From: Nitrosopumilaceae archaeon
GTDB lineage: Archaea > Thermoproteota > Nitrososphaeria > Nitrososphaerales > Nitrosopumilaceae
DNA length: 17,612 nt
Reading direction: 5' to 3'
Assembly (NCBI GenBank): GCA_013867245.1
Contig: JACENB010000110.1
Span: forward strand, 1-17,612
Each line of letters starts with the position of its first letter. The stretch's first letter is position 1. The translations under genes and the position numbers were made by a program. Below the pieces are notes generated by a model, which saw nothing but the letters and a program-made list of their open reading frames with translations, made no database searches and was not told the DNA's origin. Positions 1 to 7,488 of the stretch are shown here, one piece after another.

Positions 1-61
1 ATCATTACAAAATAAGAAAGGCTTAAGAAAGGTATTTTTTTTATTTCAAAATCGAAGAGAA

Positions 62-994
62 ATGGAATGGGGATTACAAAATAGATTATCTAGAATTATC
101 AAACCTCACAATAATCGTGCATTAATGTTGGCTGTTGACCACGGATATTTTCTTGGTCCAACTGAAAAATTAGAAAATCCAAAAAAAGTGATAGCACCTT
201 TATTGAAACACTGTGATTCCTTAATGCTCACAAGAGGAGTTCAAAGAACTTCTGTTGATCCAACTTCTGAAACTCCAATGGTTTTGAGAGTTTCTGGTGG
301 TTCTAGTATTATTGGTGATGATTTGTCTCAAGAAGATATTACAGTATCACTTGAGGACGCACTTCGTTTGAATGCAAGTTGTGTTGCAATGTCTATTTTT
401 GTTGGTTCAAAATATGAATATCAAACTATTGTTAATTTAGGTAAACTAGTCAATGAAGCTGAAAAATATGGAATGCCAGTTTTAGCAGTTACTGCTGTTG
501 GAAAAGAATTAGGAAAAGATGCAAGATATCTTTCCTTGGCATGTAGAATTGCTGCAGAGCAAGGTGCACATATTGTTAAAACATACTATTGTGATAATTT
601 TGAAAAAGTTGTTGAATCTTGTCCTGTTCCAATAATTGTTGCAGGTGGAAAGAAAATTCCTGAAAGAGATGCTTTACAATTAACTTACAATGCCATCAAA
701 GCAGGTGCAGTTGGACTTGATATGGGTCGAAATATCTGGCAATCTGAACATCCTGTTGCTATGATTAAAGCAGCACGTTCAATCATTCATGGAAATTCTA
801 ATGCTGAACAAGCCTATGCTCTTTACAAAAAACTAGCAGCAAATGACAAATCAAAAAAACCAAATCCTAATCAAAAGAAAAACAAATCAAAAAAACCAAA
901 TCCTAATCAAAAGAAAAACAAATCAAAAAAACCAAATCCTAATCAAAAGAAAAACAAATCAAAAAAACCAAATCCTAATCAAAACAAAAAATAA
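62..994 (+). CDS. LsrF/FbaB-family class I aldolase with repetitive Lys-rich tail
   Basis: A (beta/alpha)8 class I aldolase of the DeoC/LacD/LsrF group. It aligns by eye almost end to end with E. coli LsrF (3-hydroxy-5-phosphonooxypentane-2,4-dione thiolase). Shared landmarks are MEWGLQNRLSRI at the N-terminus, LAVDHGYFLGP (22-32), GAHIVKTYYC with the likely Schiff-base lysine K173 (equivalent to LsrF K203), VAGGKKIPERDAL (193-205) and GLDMGRNIWQSEHPVAM (218-234). Residues 1 to about 260 are the enzyme core; the rest is a 12-residue KSKKPNPNQKKN unit repeated almost four times, absent from LsrF. No stop interrupts the frame between the window edge and the ATG, but no other start codon occurs there, and a TATA-like T-rich stretch at about 33-44 fits a leaderless ATG at 62. 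Other lsr genes are not visible, so autoinducer-2 breakdown is unsupported. Related archaeal proteins act as fructose-bisphosphate aldolase or 2-amino-3,7-dideoxy-threo-hept-6-ulosonate synthase. Fold is certain, substrate is not. Confidence 0.9.
   Translation: MEWGLQNRLSRIIKPHNNRALMLAVDHGYFLGPTEKLENPKKVIAPLLKHCDSLMLTRGVQRTSVDPTSETPMVLRVSGGSSIIGDDLSQEDITVSLEDALRLNASCVAMSIFVGSKYEYQTIVNLGKLVNEAEKYGMPVLAVTAVGKELGKDARYLSLACRIAAEQGAHIVKTYYCDNFEKVVESCPVPIIVAGGKKIPERDALQLTYNAIKAGAVGLDMGRNIWQSEHPVAMIKAARSIIHGNSNAEQAYALYKKLAANDKSKKPNPNQKKNKSKKPNPNQKKNKSKKPNPNQKKNKSKKPNPNQNKK
848..991 (+). repeat. 36-bp in-frame tandem repeat, about 3.8 copies
   Basis: Three exact 36-bp units begin at 848, 884 and 920, and a fourth, truncated and altered near the stop, begins at 956. 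Each encodes KSKKPNPNQKKN. Identity is at the nucleotide level, including synonymous positions, which points to recent expansion by slippage or recombination rather than old protein evolution. There are no spacers, so it is not a CRISPR array. Confidence 0.95.
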
Positions 995-1001
995 TTAAAA
1001 A

Positions 1002-1415
1002 TTATTGATCAATTTTTGACAAATGAATGTGTGCAATTTTCCATGTTGGTTGCTTAACTAAAACAAATGTGGCTCGTCCGTTAATTATCATGTGTTCCCC
1101 TGTGTATGCTTTATTGTCTACTAACATTCCTTTTTGCATTAATTCTAAAGCTACAATTGCAAAATTTTCAAAAATACTAATTTTTGGATTTTTTATTTCG
1201 TAATCATAATCTGAAATACTAATGAATCTTAATTCTTCTAATTCAATTGTAGTTTGATAGTCTTTTAGATCATAAGGTGGTAAATCACTAAAACTTGAAA
1301 ATTTTGGATCATCTAAATGAATTTCTCTTAGTTTGCTAAGATCTTTGGTAATTCCTGATTGAAATAATGTTTCAATTATTTTGATAATTTCTTCGTTATC
1401 TGTCAAAATGTTCAT
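1002..1415 (-). CDS. NTF2-like (SnoaL/DUF4440-type) small protein
   Basis: A 137-residue protein with the pattern of the nuclear transport factor 2-like alpha+beta cone fold. An N-terminal helix carries acidic residues, a middle segment contains the FISISDYDYEI strand, and the C-terminal half has paired strands IFENFAIVALELMQ, GEHMIINGRATFVLVKQ and TWKIAHIHLS. The last motif, W-K-I-x-H-x-H-x-S, is the classic final strand of SnoaL_3/DUF4440 proteins. Members range from ketosteroid isomerases and polyketide cyclases to calcium/calmodulin kinase II association domains and small stress proteins, so no reaction can be assigned. It has no signal peptide or membrane segment and should be cytosolic. 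It converges on the aldolase gene with only 7 bases between the stops, and diverges from ilvB across a 136-base promoter region. The ATG start is the first in frame. Confidence 0.75.
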   Translation of the reverse strand: MNILTDNEEIIKIIETLFQSGITKDLSKLREIHLDDPKFSSFSDLPPYDLKDYQTTIELEELRFISISDYDYEIKNPKISIFENFAIVALELMQKGMLVDNKAYTGEHMIINGRATFVLVKQPTWKIAHIHLSKIDQ

Positions 1416-1551
1416 TTAAAATCTAAAAATTATCTGTTTAAGTCTATCTGACTAAAATTATTTTTCATTTTCTTGTTGATTGCCCTTGTTAATGATGCAA
1501 ATTAGTTAGATTTTTTGGATTTATGCCTAAAATTTTGATACATTTTAAATT

Positions 1552-3264
1552 ATGGAGAAAAATTTAATCAATATTATGGAAAGTATGACTGGTGCAAAAG
1601 CCTTGATGACTGCAATGGAAAAAGAAGGTGTCAAAGAGGTATTTGGATTACCTGGTGGAGCAAACCTTCCAATGTATGATGAATTTTCACGATGTGATAT
1701 TAGACATATCTTAGTACGTCACGAACAATCTGCATCACACATGGCTGATGGTTTTGGCCGTGTTAGTAGAAAACCTGGAGTTTGTTTTGCAACTTCTGGA
1801 CCTGGTGCCACAAATATCTTAACTGGGATAGCAACTGCTCAAGCAGATTCAGCACCTATGATTGCAGTAACTGGACAAGTTCCTGTTGCAATGATAGGGA
1901 AAGATGCATTTCAAGAAAGTGATATTATTGGAATGGCAAATCCTGTTGTCAAATATGCTTTTCAACCTAGAACTCCTGGAGAAGTTCCAGAAGTAGTAAA
2001 AAAGGGATTTTACATTGCAGAAACTGGTAGACCTGGACCTGTATTAATTGACGTTCCAAAAGATGTTCAACAAAATGAAGCTCCAATGAATTTTCCTGAT
2101 GAGTTTAAAATTCAAGGATATCATCCTTGGACGGATCCTGACATTATTGCTTGTGAAAAAGCAATTGAAATGTTACTTAATTCTGAAAAACCAATTATCT
2201 TAGCTGGTGGTGGAACTATTATTTCATCAGCATTTGCTGAATTACAATCTATTGCTGAAACCTTAATGCTTCCTGTAGTTACAACTTTCAAAGGTAAAGG
2301 TGCATTTCCAGAAAACCATCCATTATCACTAGGTCCAATTGGAATGCATGGTCATGCTGAAGCAAATAAAATGATGGCTGAAGCTGATTGTGTTTTGGCA
2401 ATTGGAACAAGATTTTCTGATAGGTCTGTTGGAACCTTTGAGGCTTTTGAAAAACGATTAAAAATTATTCATATGGATGTTGATCCTGCTGAAATTGGTA
2501 AAAACCAAACAACCAATTTAGCTGTTGTTGGTGATGTTCGTACTTCACTTAGAATTATGGTAAAATTACTTTTGCAAAAACAAATCAAAAAAACTGAAGA
2601 ATCTGTTTGGTTCAAACATGTTAGAGAAACTAAAGAATATTGGCAAGAAAATTTGAAACTTCATCCAGGTGAAATGGGTGCAGCAAAAATTCTCAGAAAA
2701 TTAAGAGAAGTATTGCCAAAAGAATCCATTATCACTACTGAAGTTGGCCAACATCAAATGTGGGCTTCATTATTTTATGATGTAATTCAACCTGGAACTT
2801 TCTTTAGTTCTACAGGACTTGGTACAATGGGTTGGGGTTTTCCTGCATCTATTGGAGCAAAAGTCGCTAGACCTGATGTTCCAGTTGTTGATATCGCAGG
2901 GGATGGAAGTTTTAGTATGACTGAAAATTCTCTTGCAACTGCAGTATTGGAAGATATTCCTGTAATTGTATTTGTTTTGAATAATTCAACATTGGGTATG
3001 GTAGCTCAATGGCAAAGAACATTTTATGATAGAAGAATGGTTGGTGTGGATCAAGGCGGTTGTCCTGATTATGTTAAATTAGCAGAATCTTATGGAGCTC
3101 AAGGAATCAGAGCACAATCCATGGATGAATTGGATAAGGCAATTAAATCTGCAATTAGCAGTGAAGTAGCTACAGTTATTGATATTCCAATTGACCCTGA
3201 AGAAGATGTATTACCATTTGTTGCTCCTGGAACTTCGTTATCGGATATGATTTTACCTTCTTAG
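1552..3264 (+). CDS. ilvB: acetolactate synthase large (catalytic) subunit
   Basis: Thiamine-diphosphate and FAD enzyme that condenses two pyruvates to 2-acetolactate (valine/leucine) or pyruvate with 2-oxobutyrate (isoleucine). The N-terminal TPP domain shows GAKALMTAMEKEGVKEVFG, the catalytic glutamate in VRHEQSASHMADGFGR (E58) and FATSGPGATN. The central FAD/Rossmann domain spans about 190-340, and the C-terminal TPP domain has the GDG (450-452) to NN (477-478) ThDP/Mg signature. Length, 570 residues, is normal. The ATG at 1552 is annotated. A second ATG at 1576 gives 562 residues and lies about 30 bases downstream of a TTTTAAAT box, so it may be the real start. Its TAG stop touches the ilvN translation-start region. 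It is the first gene of the ilvB-ilvN-leuA-leuB operon. Confidence 0.97.
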   Translation: MEKNLINIMESMTGAKALMTAMEKEGVKEVFGLPGGANLPMYDEFSRCDIRHILVRHEQSASHMADGFGRVSRKPGVCFATSGPGATNILTGIATAQADSAPMIAVTGQVPVAMIGKDAFQESDIIGMANPVVKYAFQPRTPGEVPEVVKKGFYIAETGRPGPVLIDVPKDVQQNEAPMNFPDEFKIQGYHPWTDPDIIACEKAIEMLLNSEKPIILAGGGTIISSAFAELQSIAETLMLPVVTTFKGKGAFPENHPLSLGPIGMHGHAEANKMMAEADCVLAIGTRFSDRSVGTFEAFEKRLKIIHMDVDPAEIGKNQTTNLAVVGDVRTSLRIMVKLLLQKQIKKTEESVWFKHVRETKEYWQENLKLHPGEMGAAKILRKLREVLPKESIITTEVGQHQMWASLFYDVIQPGTFFSSTGLGTMGWGFPASIGAKVARPDVPVVDIAGDGSFSMTENSLATAVLEDIPVIVFVLNNSTLGMVAQWQRTFYDRRMVGVDQGGCPDYVKLAESYGAQGIRAQSMDELDKAIKSAISSEVATVIDIPIDPEEDVLPFVAPGTSLSDMILPS

Positions 3265-3272
3265 TGATAATT

Positions 3273-3755
3273 ATGTGGGCTATTCTCTCTGTTTTAGTTG
3301 AAAACAAACCAGGTGTGTTGTTTAAGATTACACATCTTTTTAGATCCAGAAATTTCAATATTGATAGTATTTCTGTAGGAATAACTGACAATCCAGATTA
3401 TTCTAGAATGACTATTACCTCATATGGAGATGAAAAACAAATTGAACAAATTGTCAAACAACTAGATAAAATGATTGATACTGTTGAGGTAAAACATTTG
3501 GATGAGCACAAAACAGTTTTTCGTGAACTATGTATTTTTAAGTTAAAACTAAGTAATGCTAATGATAGCATGGAAGTAAACAAATTGGCAAATGCATATG
3601 GTGGAAAAGTACATGATGTGAAAAAGGATTCAATTATGGTTGAGATAACTTCTACTCCAGATCAAATTAAAGCATTTGAAGAATTAGCAAAACCATTTGG
3701 AATAATTGATGTTGCACGAACCGGTGTTACTGCTTTGCAAAGGAGCGGAGCTTGA
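3273..3755 (+). CDS. ilvN: acetolactate synthase small (regulatory) subunit
   Basis: Regulatory subunit that activates IlvB and gives feedback sensitivity to branched-chain amino acids. The N-terminal ACT domain has WAILSVLVENKPGVLFKI, then RSRNFNIDSISVG and DNPDYSRMTI, followed by the ALS_ss_C domain (about residue 80 onward, with ELCIFKLKL and VDVAR-like IIDVARTGVTAL near the end). I chose the ATG at 3273 (160 residues). It gives the MWAILSV opening expected of the family, and GTGAT at 3264-3268 then serves as Shine-Dalgarno with the same spacing as seen before leuB. A GTG at 3264, overlapping the ilvB stop by one base, would add only three residues (163 in all). The last codon and stop overlap the leuA TTG start, which implies translational coupling. 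Confidence 0.95.
   Translation: MWAILSVLVENKPGVLFKITHLFRSRNFNIDSISVGITDNPDYSRMTITSYGDEKQIEQIVKQLDKMIDTVEVKHLDEHKTVFRELCIFKLKLSNANDSMEVNKLANAYGGKVHDVKKDSIMVEITSTPDQIKAFEELAKPFGIIDVARTGVTALQRSGA
3741..3745 (+). promoter_or_regulatory. Shine-Dalgarno AGGAG deciding the leuA TTG start
   Basis: AGGAG lies six bases before the TTG at 3752 and is complementary to the archaeal 16S rRNA 3' end. It sits inside the last codons of ilvN. It supports the unusual TTG initiation codon and coupling of leuA translation to ilvN. Confidence 0.7.
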
Positions 3756-5266
3756 AAGTAAGAATTTTTGATACAACATTAAGAGATGGAGAACAAACTG
3801 TTGGCGTTTCTTTATCCCCAGATCAAAAATTATCTATTGCAAAAAAATTAGATGAACTTGGAGTTGATGCAATAGAAGCTGGATTTCCAGTAATCTCTGA
3901 AGGTGAATCTAAAGCAGTAAAGATGATCACTAGTGAAGGTTTATCTTGTGAAATTGCAGGATTGACTAGAACCATAAAAGGAGATATTGACGCTGCAGTT
4001 GATTCTGGATTAAACTATATCCATACATTCATTGCAACTTCTGATATTCACTTACAATACAAACTTCAAATGACAAGAGAACAAGCACTTGAAAAAGCAA
4101 TTGAAGCAGTTGAATACGGAAAATCTCGTGGATTACAAGTTGAATTTTCAGCTGAAGATGCAACTAGAACCGATAGGGATTTCTTGAAACAAGTTTTTGG
4201 TGATGTTGCAAAAGCTGGAGCTGATAGAATTGATATTCCTGACACTGTTGGATATTCTACTCCTGAATATATTGCAGAAATTACAAAAGATGCAATTGCT
4301 GCAACACAACTTCCTGTAAGTGTTCATTGTCATAATGACTTTGGATTGGCTGTTGCAAATGCATTATCTGGAATTCATGTTGGTGCTGCATGTGCACATG
4401 TAACAATTAATGGGATTGGAGAACGTGCTGGAAATGCCTCTTTAGAAGAACTTTCTATGGCATTACAATGTCTTCCACAAGATCAAAAATATGAAACAAA
4501 TATCAAATCAGAATTAATTTACGATACTTCTCGATATATCTCAAAAATTGTTGGAATTAAAGTCCAACCAAACAAGGCCATAGTTGGTGATAATGCATTT
4601 GGACACGAATCTGGTATTCATACTCACGGTGTCTTGAATAATCCTCTTACTTACGAACCAATTAGTCCTGAATTAGTTGGTAGAACAAGACAACTTCGAA
4701 TCGGAAAACATGCTGGAATTCATGGAATGAATGCTATGCTTGAAGAATTTGGAGTAAAAACTACTGATGATCAATCCAAACAAATTCTTGAAAAAATTAA
4801 AGTGCTTGGTGATCAAGGACAACAAATCACTGATGTTGAATTATTATCAATTGCAAGTGATGTTTTAGGTGAAAAAGGAATAAAGAAAATTGTTCAACTA
4901 TCAGCATTTTCCGTTTCAACCGGTATTGGAATAATGCCATATGCATTTGTAAAATTAAATATTGATGGGGAAGATTTCATTGGAACTGATTATGGTGTAG
5001 GTCCTGTTGATGCTGCATTAAATGCCATTCAAAAAATTACTGGAAAGGTTTCAGAATTAAAAATTACCGACTATAGGTTGGCATCTATATCAGGTGGTGC
5101 TACCGCATTATGTGAAGTAACAATCACTGTTGAGGATCCTCAAGGAAATTCTGTTTCAGCAAAATCTATTGGCGAAGATATTGTTACTACAAGTGTAAAA
5201 GCTGTTATTGACGGAATCAATAGAATCATGCTTAAAAATATGCTCAAGGAAAAACAGTTAAACTGA
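3752..5266 (+). CDS. leuA: 2-isopropylmalate synthase (LeuA/CimA family)
   Basis: HMG-CoA lyase-like TIM-barrel enzyme that condenses acetyl-CoA with a 2-oxoacid, here most likely 2-oxoisovalerate, the first committed step to leucine. The barrel opens with MKVRIFDTTLRDGEQTVGVS (catalytic R11, D12). It continues through IHTFIATSDIH, a stretch that matches bacterial LeuA rather than archaeal citramalate synthase, then VEFSAEDATRT, the metal-binding VHCHNDFGLAVAN and NGIGERAGNASLEE, and FGHESGIHTHGVL. The C-terminal third (about 400-495) looks like the LeuA dimer/regulatory domain. The full 504-residue length therefore fits an allosteric, leucine-sensitive enzyme. Start is TTG at 3752, overlapping the ilvN stop and preceded by AGGAG. 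Citramalate synthase remains possible because the two activities share this fold. Context with ilvBN and leuB favours LeuA. Confidence 0.88.
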   Translation: MKVRIFDTTLRDGEQTVGVSLSPDQKLSIAKKLDELGVDAIEAGFPVISEGESKAVKMITSEGLSCEIAGLTRTIKGDIDAAVDSGLNYIHTFIATSDIHLQYKLQMTREQALEKAIEAVEYGKSRGLQVEFSAEDATRTDRDFLKQVFGDVAKAGADRIDIPDTVGYSTPEYIAEITKDAIAATQLPVSVHCHNDFGLAVANALSGIHVGAACAHVTINGIGERAGNASLEELSMALQCLPQDQKYETNIKSELIYDTSRYISKIVGIKVQPNKAIVGDNAFGHESGIHTHGVLNNPLTYEPISPELVGRTRQLRIGKHAGIHGMNAMLEEFGVKTTDDQSKQILEKIKVLGDQGQQITDVELLSIASDVLGEKGIKKIVQLSAFSVSTGIGIMPYAFVKLNIDGEDFIGTDYGVGPVDAALNAIQKITGKVSELKITDYRLASISGGATALCEVTITVEDPQGNSVSAKSIGEDIVTTSVKAVIDGINRIMLKNMLKEKQLN

Positions 5267-5288
5267 ATTTGATTATTGATGTGATGAT

Positions 5289-6302
5289 ATGTATAAGATT
5301 TCATTAATTACTGGTGATGGAATAGGTCCTGAACTATCTGATTCTGCAATTTCAGTATTGAACACAATTCAGGAAAAATATGGAATTGAATTTGAAATTT
5401 CTAAATTAGTTGCTGGAGATAAAGCTCTTGAACAAACAGGAAAAGCACTACCTGATGATGTAGTTGAAACAATAAAAAATTCTGATGTGTGTCTTAAAGC
5501 CCCAGTAGGTGAAAGTGCAGCTGATGTTATTGTTGTTTTAAGAAGAATGCTTGATCTTTATGCAAATATTCGACCTTCAAAATCATACCCTCACATGCCT
5601 GCATTACGTGATGATATTGATATGGTGATAGTTCGAGAAAATACTGAAGATCTTTACACTGGCAAAGAATTTAGTCTAGGGGACTCTGCAGTTGCTTTGA
5701 GAATTATTTCTGAAGCTGCGTCAAAAAGAATTGCAAAATATGCATTTGAAACTGCAAAACAACGTAATTCTATGAAAAAAGTGACATGTGTTCATAAATC
5801 TAATGTCATGCGTGTTACTGATGGATTATTTGCAAAGGCATGTATTGAAGTTTCAAAAGATTATCCTGAAATTAAATTTGAAGAAATGTATGTTGATGCA
5901 TGTGCAATGAATTTAATTCGTCAACCTGAAAAATTTGATGTTGTAGTAACTACTAATCTCTTTGGTGATATTTTGTCTGATGAATCTTCTCAAGTAGTTG
6001 GTGGTTTAGGTATGGCACCAGCAGCAAATCTTGGTGATACTTTTGCATTGTTTGAACCTGTTCATGGTGCAGCATTTGATATTGCTGGACAAAATATTGC
6101 AAACCCTTCATCATTTTTACTTTCAATTAAAATGATGCTTGATTGGCTTGGTGCAAAACACAATGATCCAAAGTGTTTTGAAATGGCAAAAAAACTAGAA
6201 TCTACTATTTTTGATTTAGTAAAAACTGGAATTAAAACAAAAGATATTGGTGGTGATAAGACAACTACTGAATTTACAAAACAAATTACTGATAATCTAT
6301 AA
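5289..6302 (+). CDS. leuB: 3-isopropylmalate dehydrogenase, archaeal type
   Basis: Beta-decarboxylating dehydrogenase of the isocitrate/isopropylmalate family. It should oxidise 3-isopropylmalate to 2-oxoisocaproate. Visible elements are ITGDGIGPEL (7-16), substrate helix VLRRMLDLYANIRPSKSYP (83-101), IVRENTEDLY with catalytic Y123, CVHKSNVMRVTDGL with K170, and acidic metal ligands D203, D227 and D231. The cofactor segment FEPVHGAAFDIAGQNIANP has D264 where NADP enzymes carry lysine, which predicts NAD+. The 337-residue length and overall sequence resemble Methanocaldococcus LeuB (which also accepts related substrates) more than bacterial LeuB. Homoisocitrate or isocitrate activity cannot be excluded from sequence, and the leuA neighbour argues for leucine synthesis. 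ATG at 5289 follows GTGAT (5281-5285). No leuCD or ilvC is in the window. Confidence 0.9.
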   Translation: MYKISLITGDGIGPELSDSAISVLNTIQEKYGIEFEISKLVAGDKALEQTGKALPDDVVETIKNSDVCLKAPVGESAADVIVVLRRMLDLYANIRPSKSYPHMPALRDDIDMVIVRENTEDLYTGKEFSLGDSAVALRIISEAASKRIAKYAFETAKQRNSMKKVTCVHKSNVMRVTDGLFAKACIEVSKDYPEIKFEEMYVDACAMNLIRQPEKFDVVVTTNLFGDILSDESSQVVGGLGMAPAANLGDTFALFEPVHGAAFDIAGQNIANPSSFLLSIKMMLDWLGAKHNDPKCFEMAKKLESTIFDLVKTGIKTKDIGGDKTTTEFTKQITDNL

Positions 6303-6343
6303 ATTTACCAAATTTTATTAATTGCAAATTTTAGTCATTAAAC

Positions 6344-6475
6344 ATGGTAGTTTGCTGTATTTGTAAAATTGCACCTGGAACTTTAAAGATCAAAGATGGT
6401 AATCCAAAGTATAAGGGAAAACCTGTTTGCAAAGAATGTGAAGGTTACCGAAAACTTTTGAAAGAAACCAAATAA
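6344..6475 (+). CDS. 43-residue zinc-ribbon microprotein
   Basis: A small open frame starting with ATG 41 bases after leuB. It encodes MVVCCICKIAPGTLKIK, a glycine/lysine turn, then VCKECEGYRKLLKETK. The C-x-x-C pairs (C5 and C8, with an extra C4; C29 and C32) form a complete zinc-ribbon ligand set. The protein is basic and has no membrane segment. It could bind nucleic acid or ribosomes or simply be a metal-stabilised adaptor; no family was recognised. It may be the last cistron of the branched-chain operon or have its own promoter in the AT-rich gap. Coding status rests on the two intact CxxC knuckles and typical codon usage. Confidence 0.7.
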   Translation: MVVCCICKIAPGTLKIKDGNPKYKGKPVCKECEGYRKLLKETK

Positions 6476-6539
6476 TCTGATTTTTTGGACTTTATTAGGC
6501 ACAATAATGCTTATCTAAACGGATTTGTGATGTTCTATA

Positions 6540-7295
6540 ATGGGATTCTTAGATAGATTTAGCCATACATTTGACAAACAAGGCTATGATCTTGATGGAT
6601 ATGATAGAGATGGATTTTCTAAAAGTGGATACAACAAAAAAGGATATGACAAAAATGGATTTGATAGAAATGGGTATGACAAAAAAGGATATGATAAACG
6701 AGGATATGACCGAAAAGGATTTGATAAAAAAGGATATGACAAAAATGGTTTCAAAGAAGGATATGATGAAGATGGATTTGATTTTAAGGGTTTCAACAAA
6801 GATGGTTACAACAAAAAAGGATACAACAAAAAAGGATACAACAAAGATGGATATGATAATCGAGGTTTCTCGATAGATGGGATACACATTGACACAAAAA
6901 ACCCTTTTGATACAAATGGTTACAACAAAAAAGGATATGACAAAGATGGTTTCAACAAAGATGGTTACAACAAAAATGGTTTCAACAAAGATGGTTACAA
7001 CAAAAATGGTTTCAACAAAGATGGCTATGACTTAGATGGTTACAACAAAAATGGTTACAGTATAGATGGTTACAACAAAGATGGATATGATTCCAATGGA
7101 TTTGATGCAAATGGATATGGTGAAACAGGTTACAACAAAGATGGATATGATTCAAATGGATTTGATGAAGATGGATATGATTCAAATGGATTTGATGAAG
7201 ATGGATATGATCATCTGGGATATGACAAAGATGGTTACAACCAAGAAGGATATAACAAATATAATAAAAACAAAAACGAAATGGAAACTGATTAA
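6540..7295 (+). CDS. G-Y/F-D/N-x-x pentapeptide-repeat protein
   Basis: 251 residues, of which about 15-241 are some 43 tandem pentapeptides of the form G-[YF]-[DN]-x-x (examples: GYDKN, GFNKD, GYDED). One unit is short (GFKE) and one 13-residue interruption occurs near 115-127 (ending NPFDTN). The N-terminal half of the array is rich in Lys/Arg (GYDKK, GYDRK), the C-terminal third in Asp/Glu (GYDSN-GFDED), so the molecule carries a charge gradient. A short leader (MGFLDRFSHTFDKQ) precedes the repeats; there is no signal peptide, Cys or membrane helix. D-x-D-G and D-x-N-G sequences resemble calcium-loop spacing, but calcium binding is speculation. Regular aromatic-glycine spacing suggests an extended or stacked-turn fold, or a condensate-forming disordered chain. 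I do not recognise a characterised family. ATG at 6540 is the only plausible start. Confidence 0.82.
   Translation: MGFLDRFSHTFDKQGYDLDGYDRDGFSKSGYNKKGYDKNGFDRNGYDKKGYDKRGYDRKGFDKKGYDKNGFKEGYDEDGFDFKGFNKDGYNKKGYNKKGYNKDGYDNRGFSIDGIHIDTKNPFDTNGYNKKGYDKDGFNKDGYNKNGFNKDGYNKNGFNKDGYDLDGYNKNGYSIDGYNKDGYDSNGFDANGYGETGYNKDGYDSNGFDEDGYDSNGFDEDGYDHLGYDKDGYNQEGYNKYNKNKNEMETD
6582..7262 (+). repeat. 15-bp (and 30-bp higher-order) coding tandem repeat
   Basis: Nucleotide repeats of period 15 encode the pentapeptides. Some sections have exact 30-bp duplications, for example alternating GGTTACAACAAAAAT and GGTTTCAACAAAGAT between 6936 and 7022, and GGATATGATTCAAAT/GGATTTGATGAAGAT between 7142 and 7201. 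This shows unit-by-unit expansion. The repetition also creates long spurious open frames on both strands. Confidence 0.95.
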
Positions 7296-7442
7296 AAGAT
7301 TTTGTGTTTGAATGTACTGAACAAACTTAACCATGAACTATGTTTTCTGTTTGAGTCATTTACGTCATTAATAATCTCAATTTTTAGTTATTAAGCATCT
7401 TAATAATTTTTAATAATTAATTGGTTTTAGTATATATTCTAT

Positions 7443-7476
7443 TATTAACATTTTACACATTTATTAATAACATTTT
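7443..7476 (+). promoter_or_regulatory. ZnuA-gene promoter with 22-bp-spaced direct repeat
   Basis: Two near-identical 12-mers, TATTAACATTTT (7443-7454) and TAATAACATTTT (7465-7476), lie 22 bases apart, about two helical turns, on one DNA face. The second overlaps an AT-rich TTATTAATA (7461-7469), placed 20-28 bases before the ATG where a leaderless archaeal TATA box is expected. A further TATATATT at 7431-7438 could be an alternative TATA box. A metal-dependent repressor site is conceivable; the sequence alone does not show it. Confidence 0.4.
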
Positions 7477-7488
7477 GAGAATTTAGGC

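Noticed and set aside
848..991. CRISPR-like 36-bp repeats
   Set aside because: Units are directly contiguous with no spacers and lie in frame inside a coding region.
3176..3391. 71-residue minus-strand frame across the ilvB/ilvN junction
   Set aside because: Antisense to two confidently identified genes and without recognisable features.
6549..6887. Long minus-strand frame and several other frames within the pentapeptide-repeat gene
   Set aside because: Artefacts of the period-15 repeat: no stop codons arise in several frames, and the encoded proteins are low-complexity Ile/Phe/Ser or Met/Lys/Thr strings.
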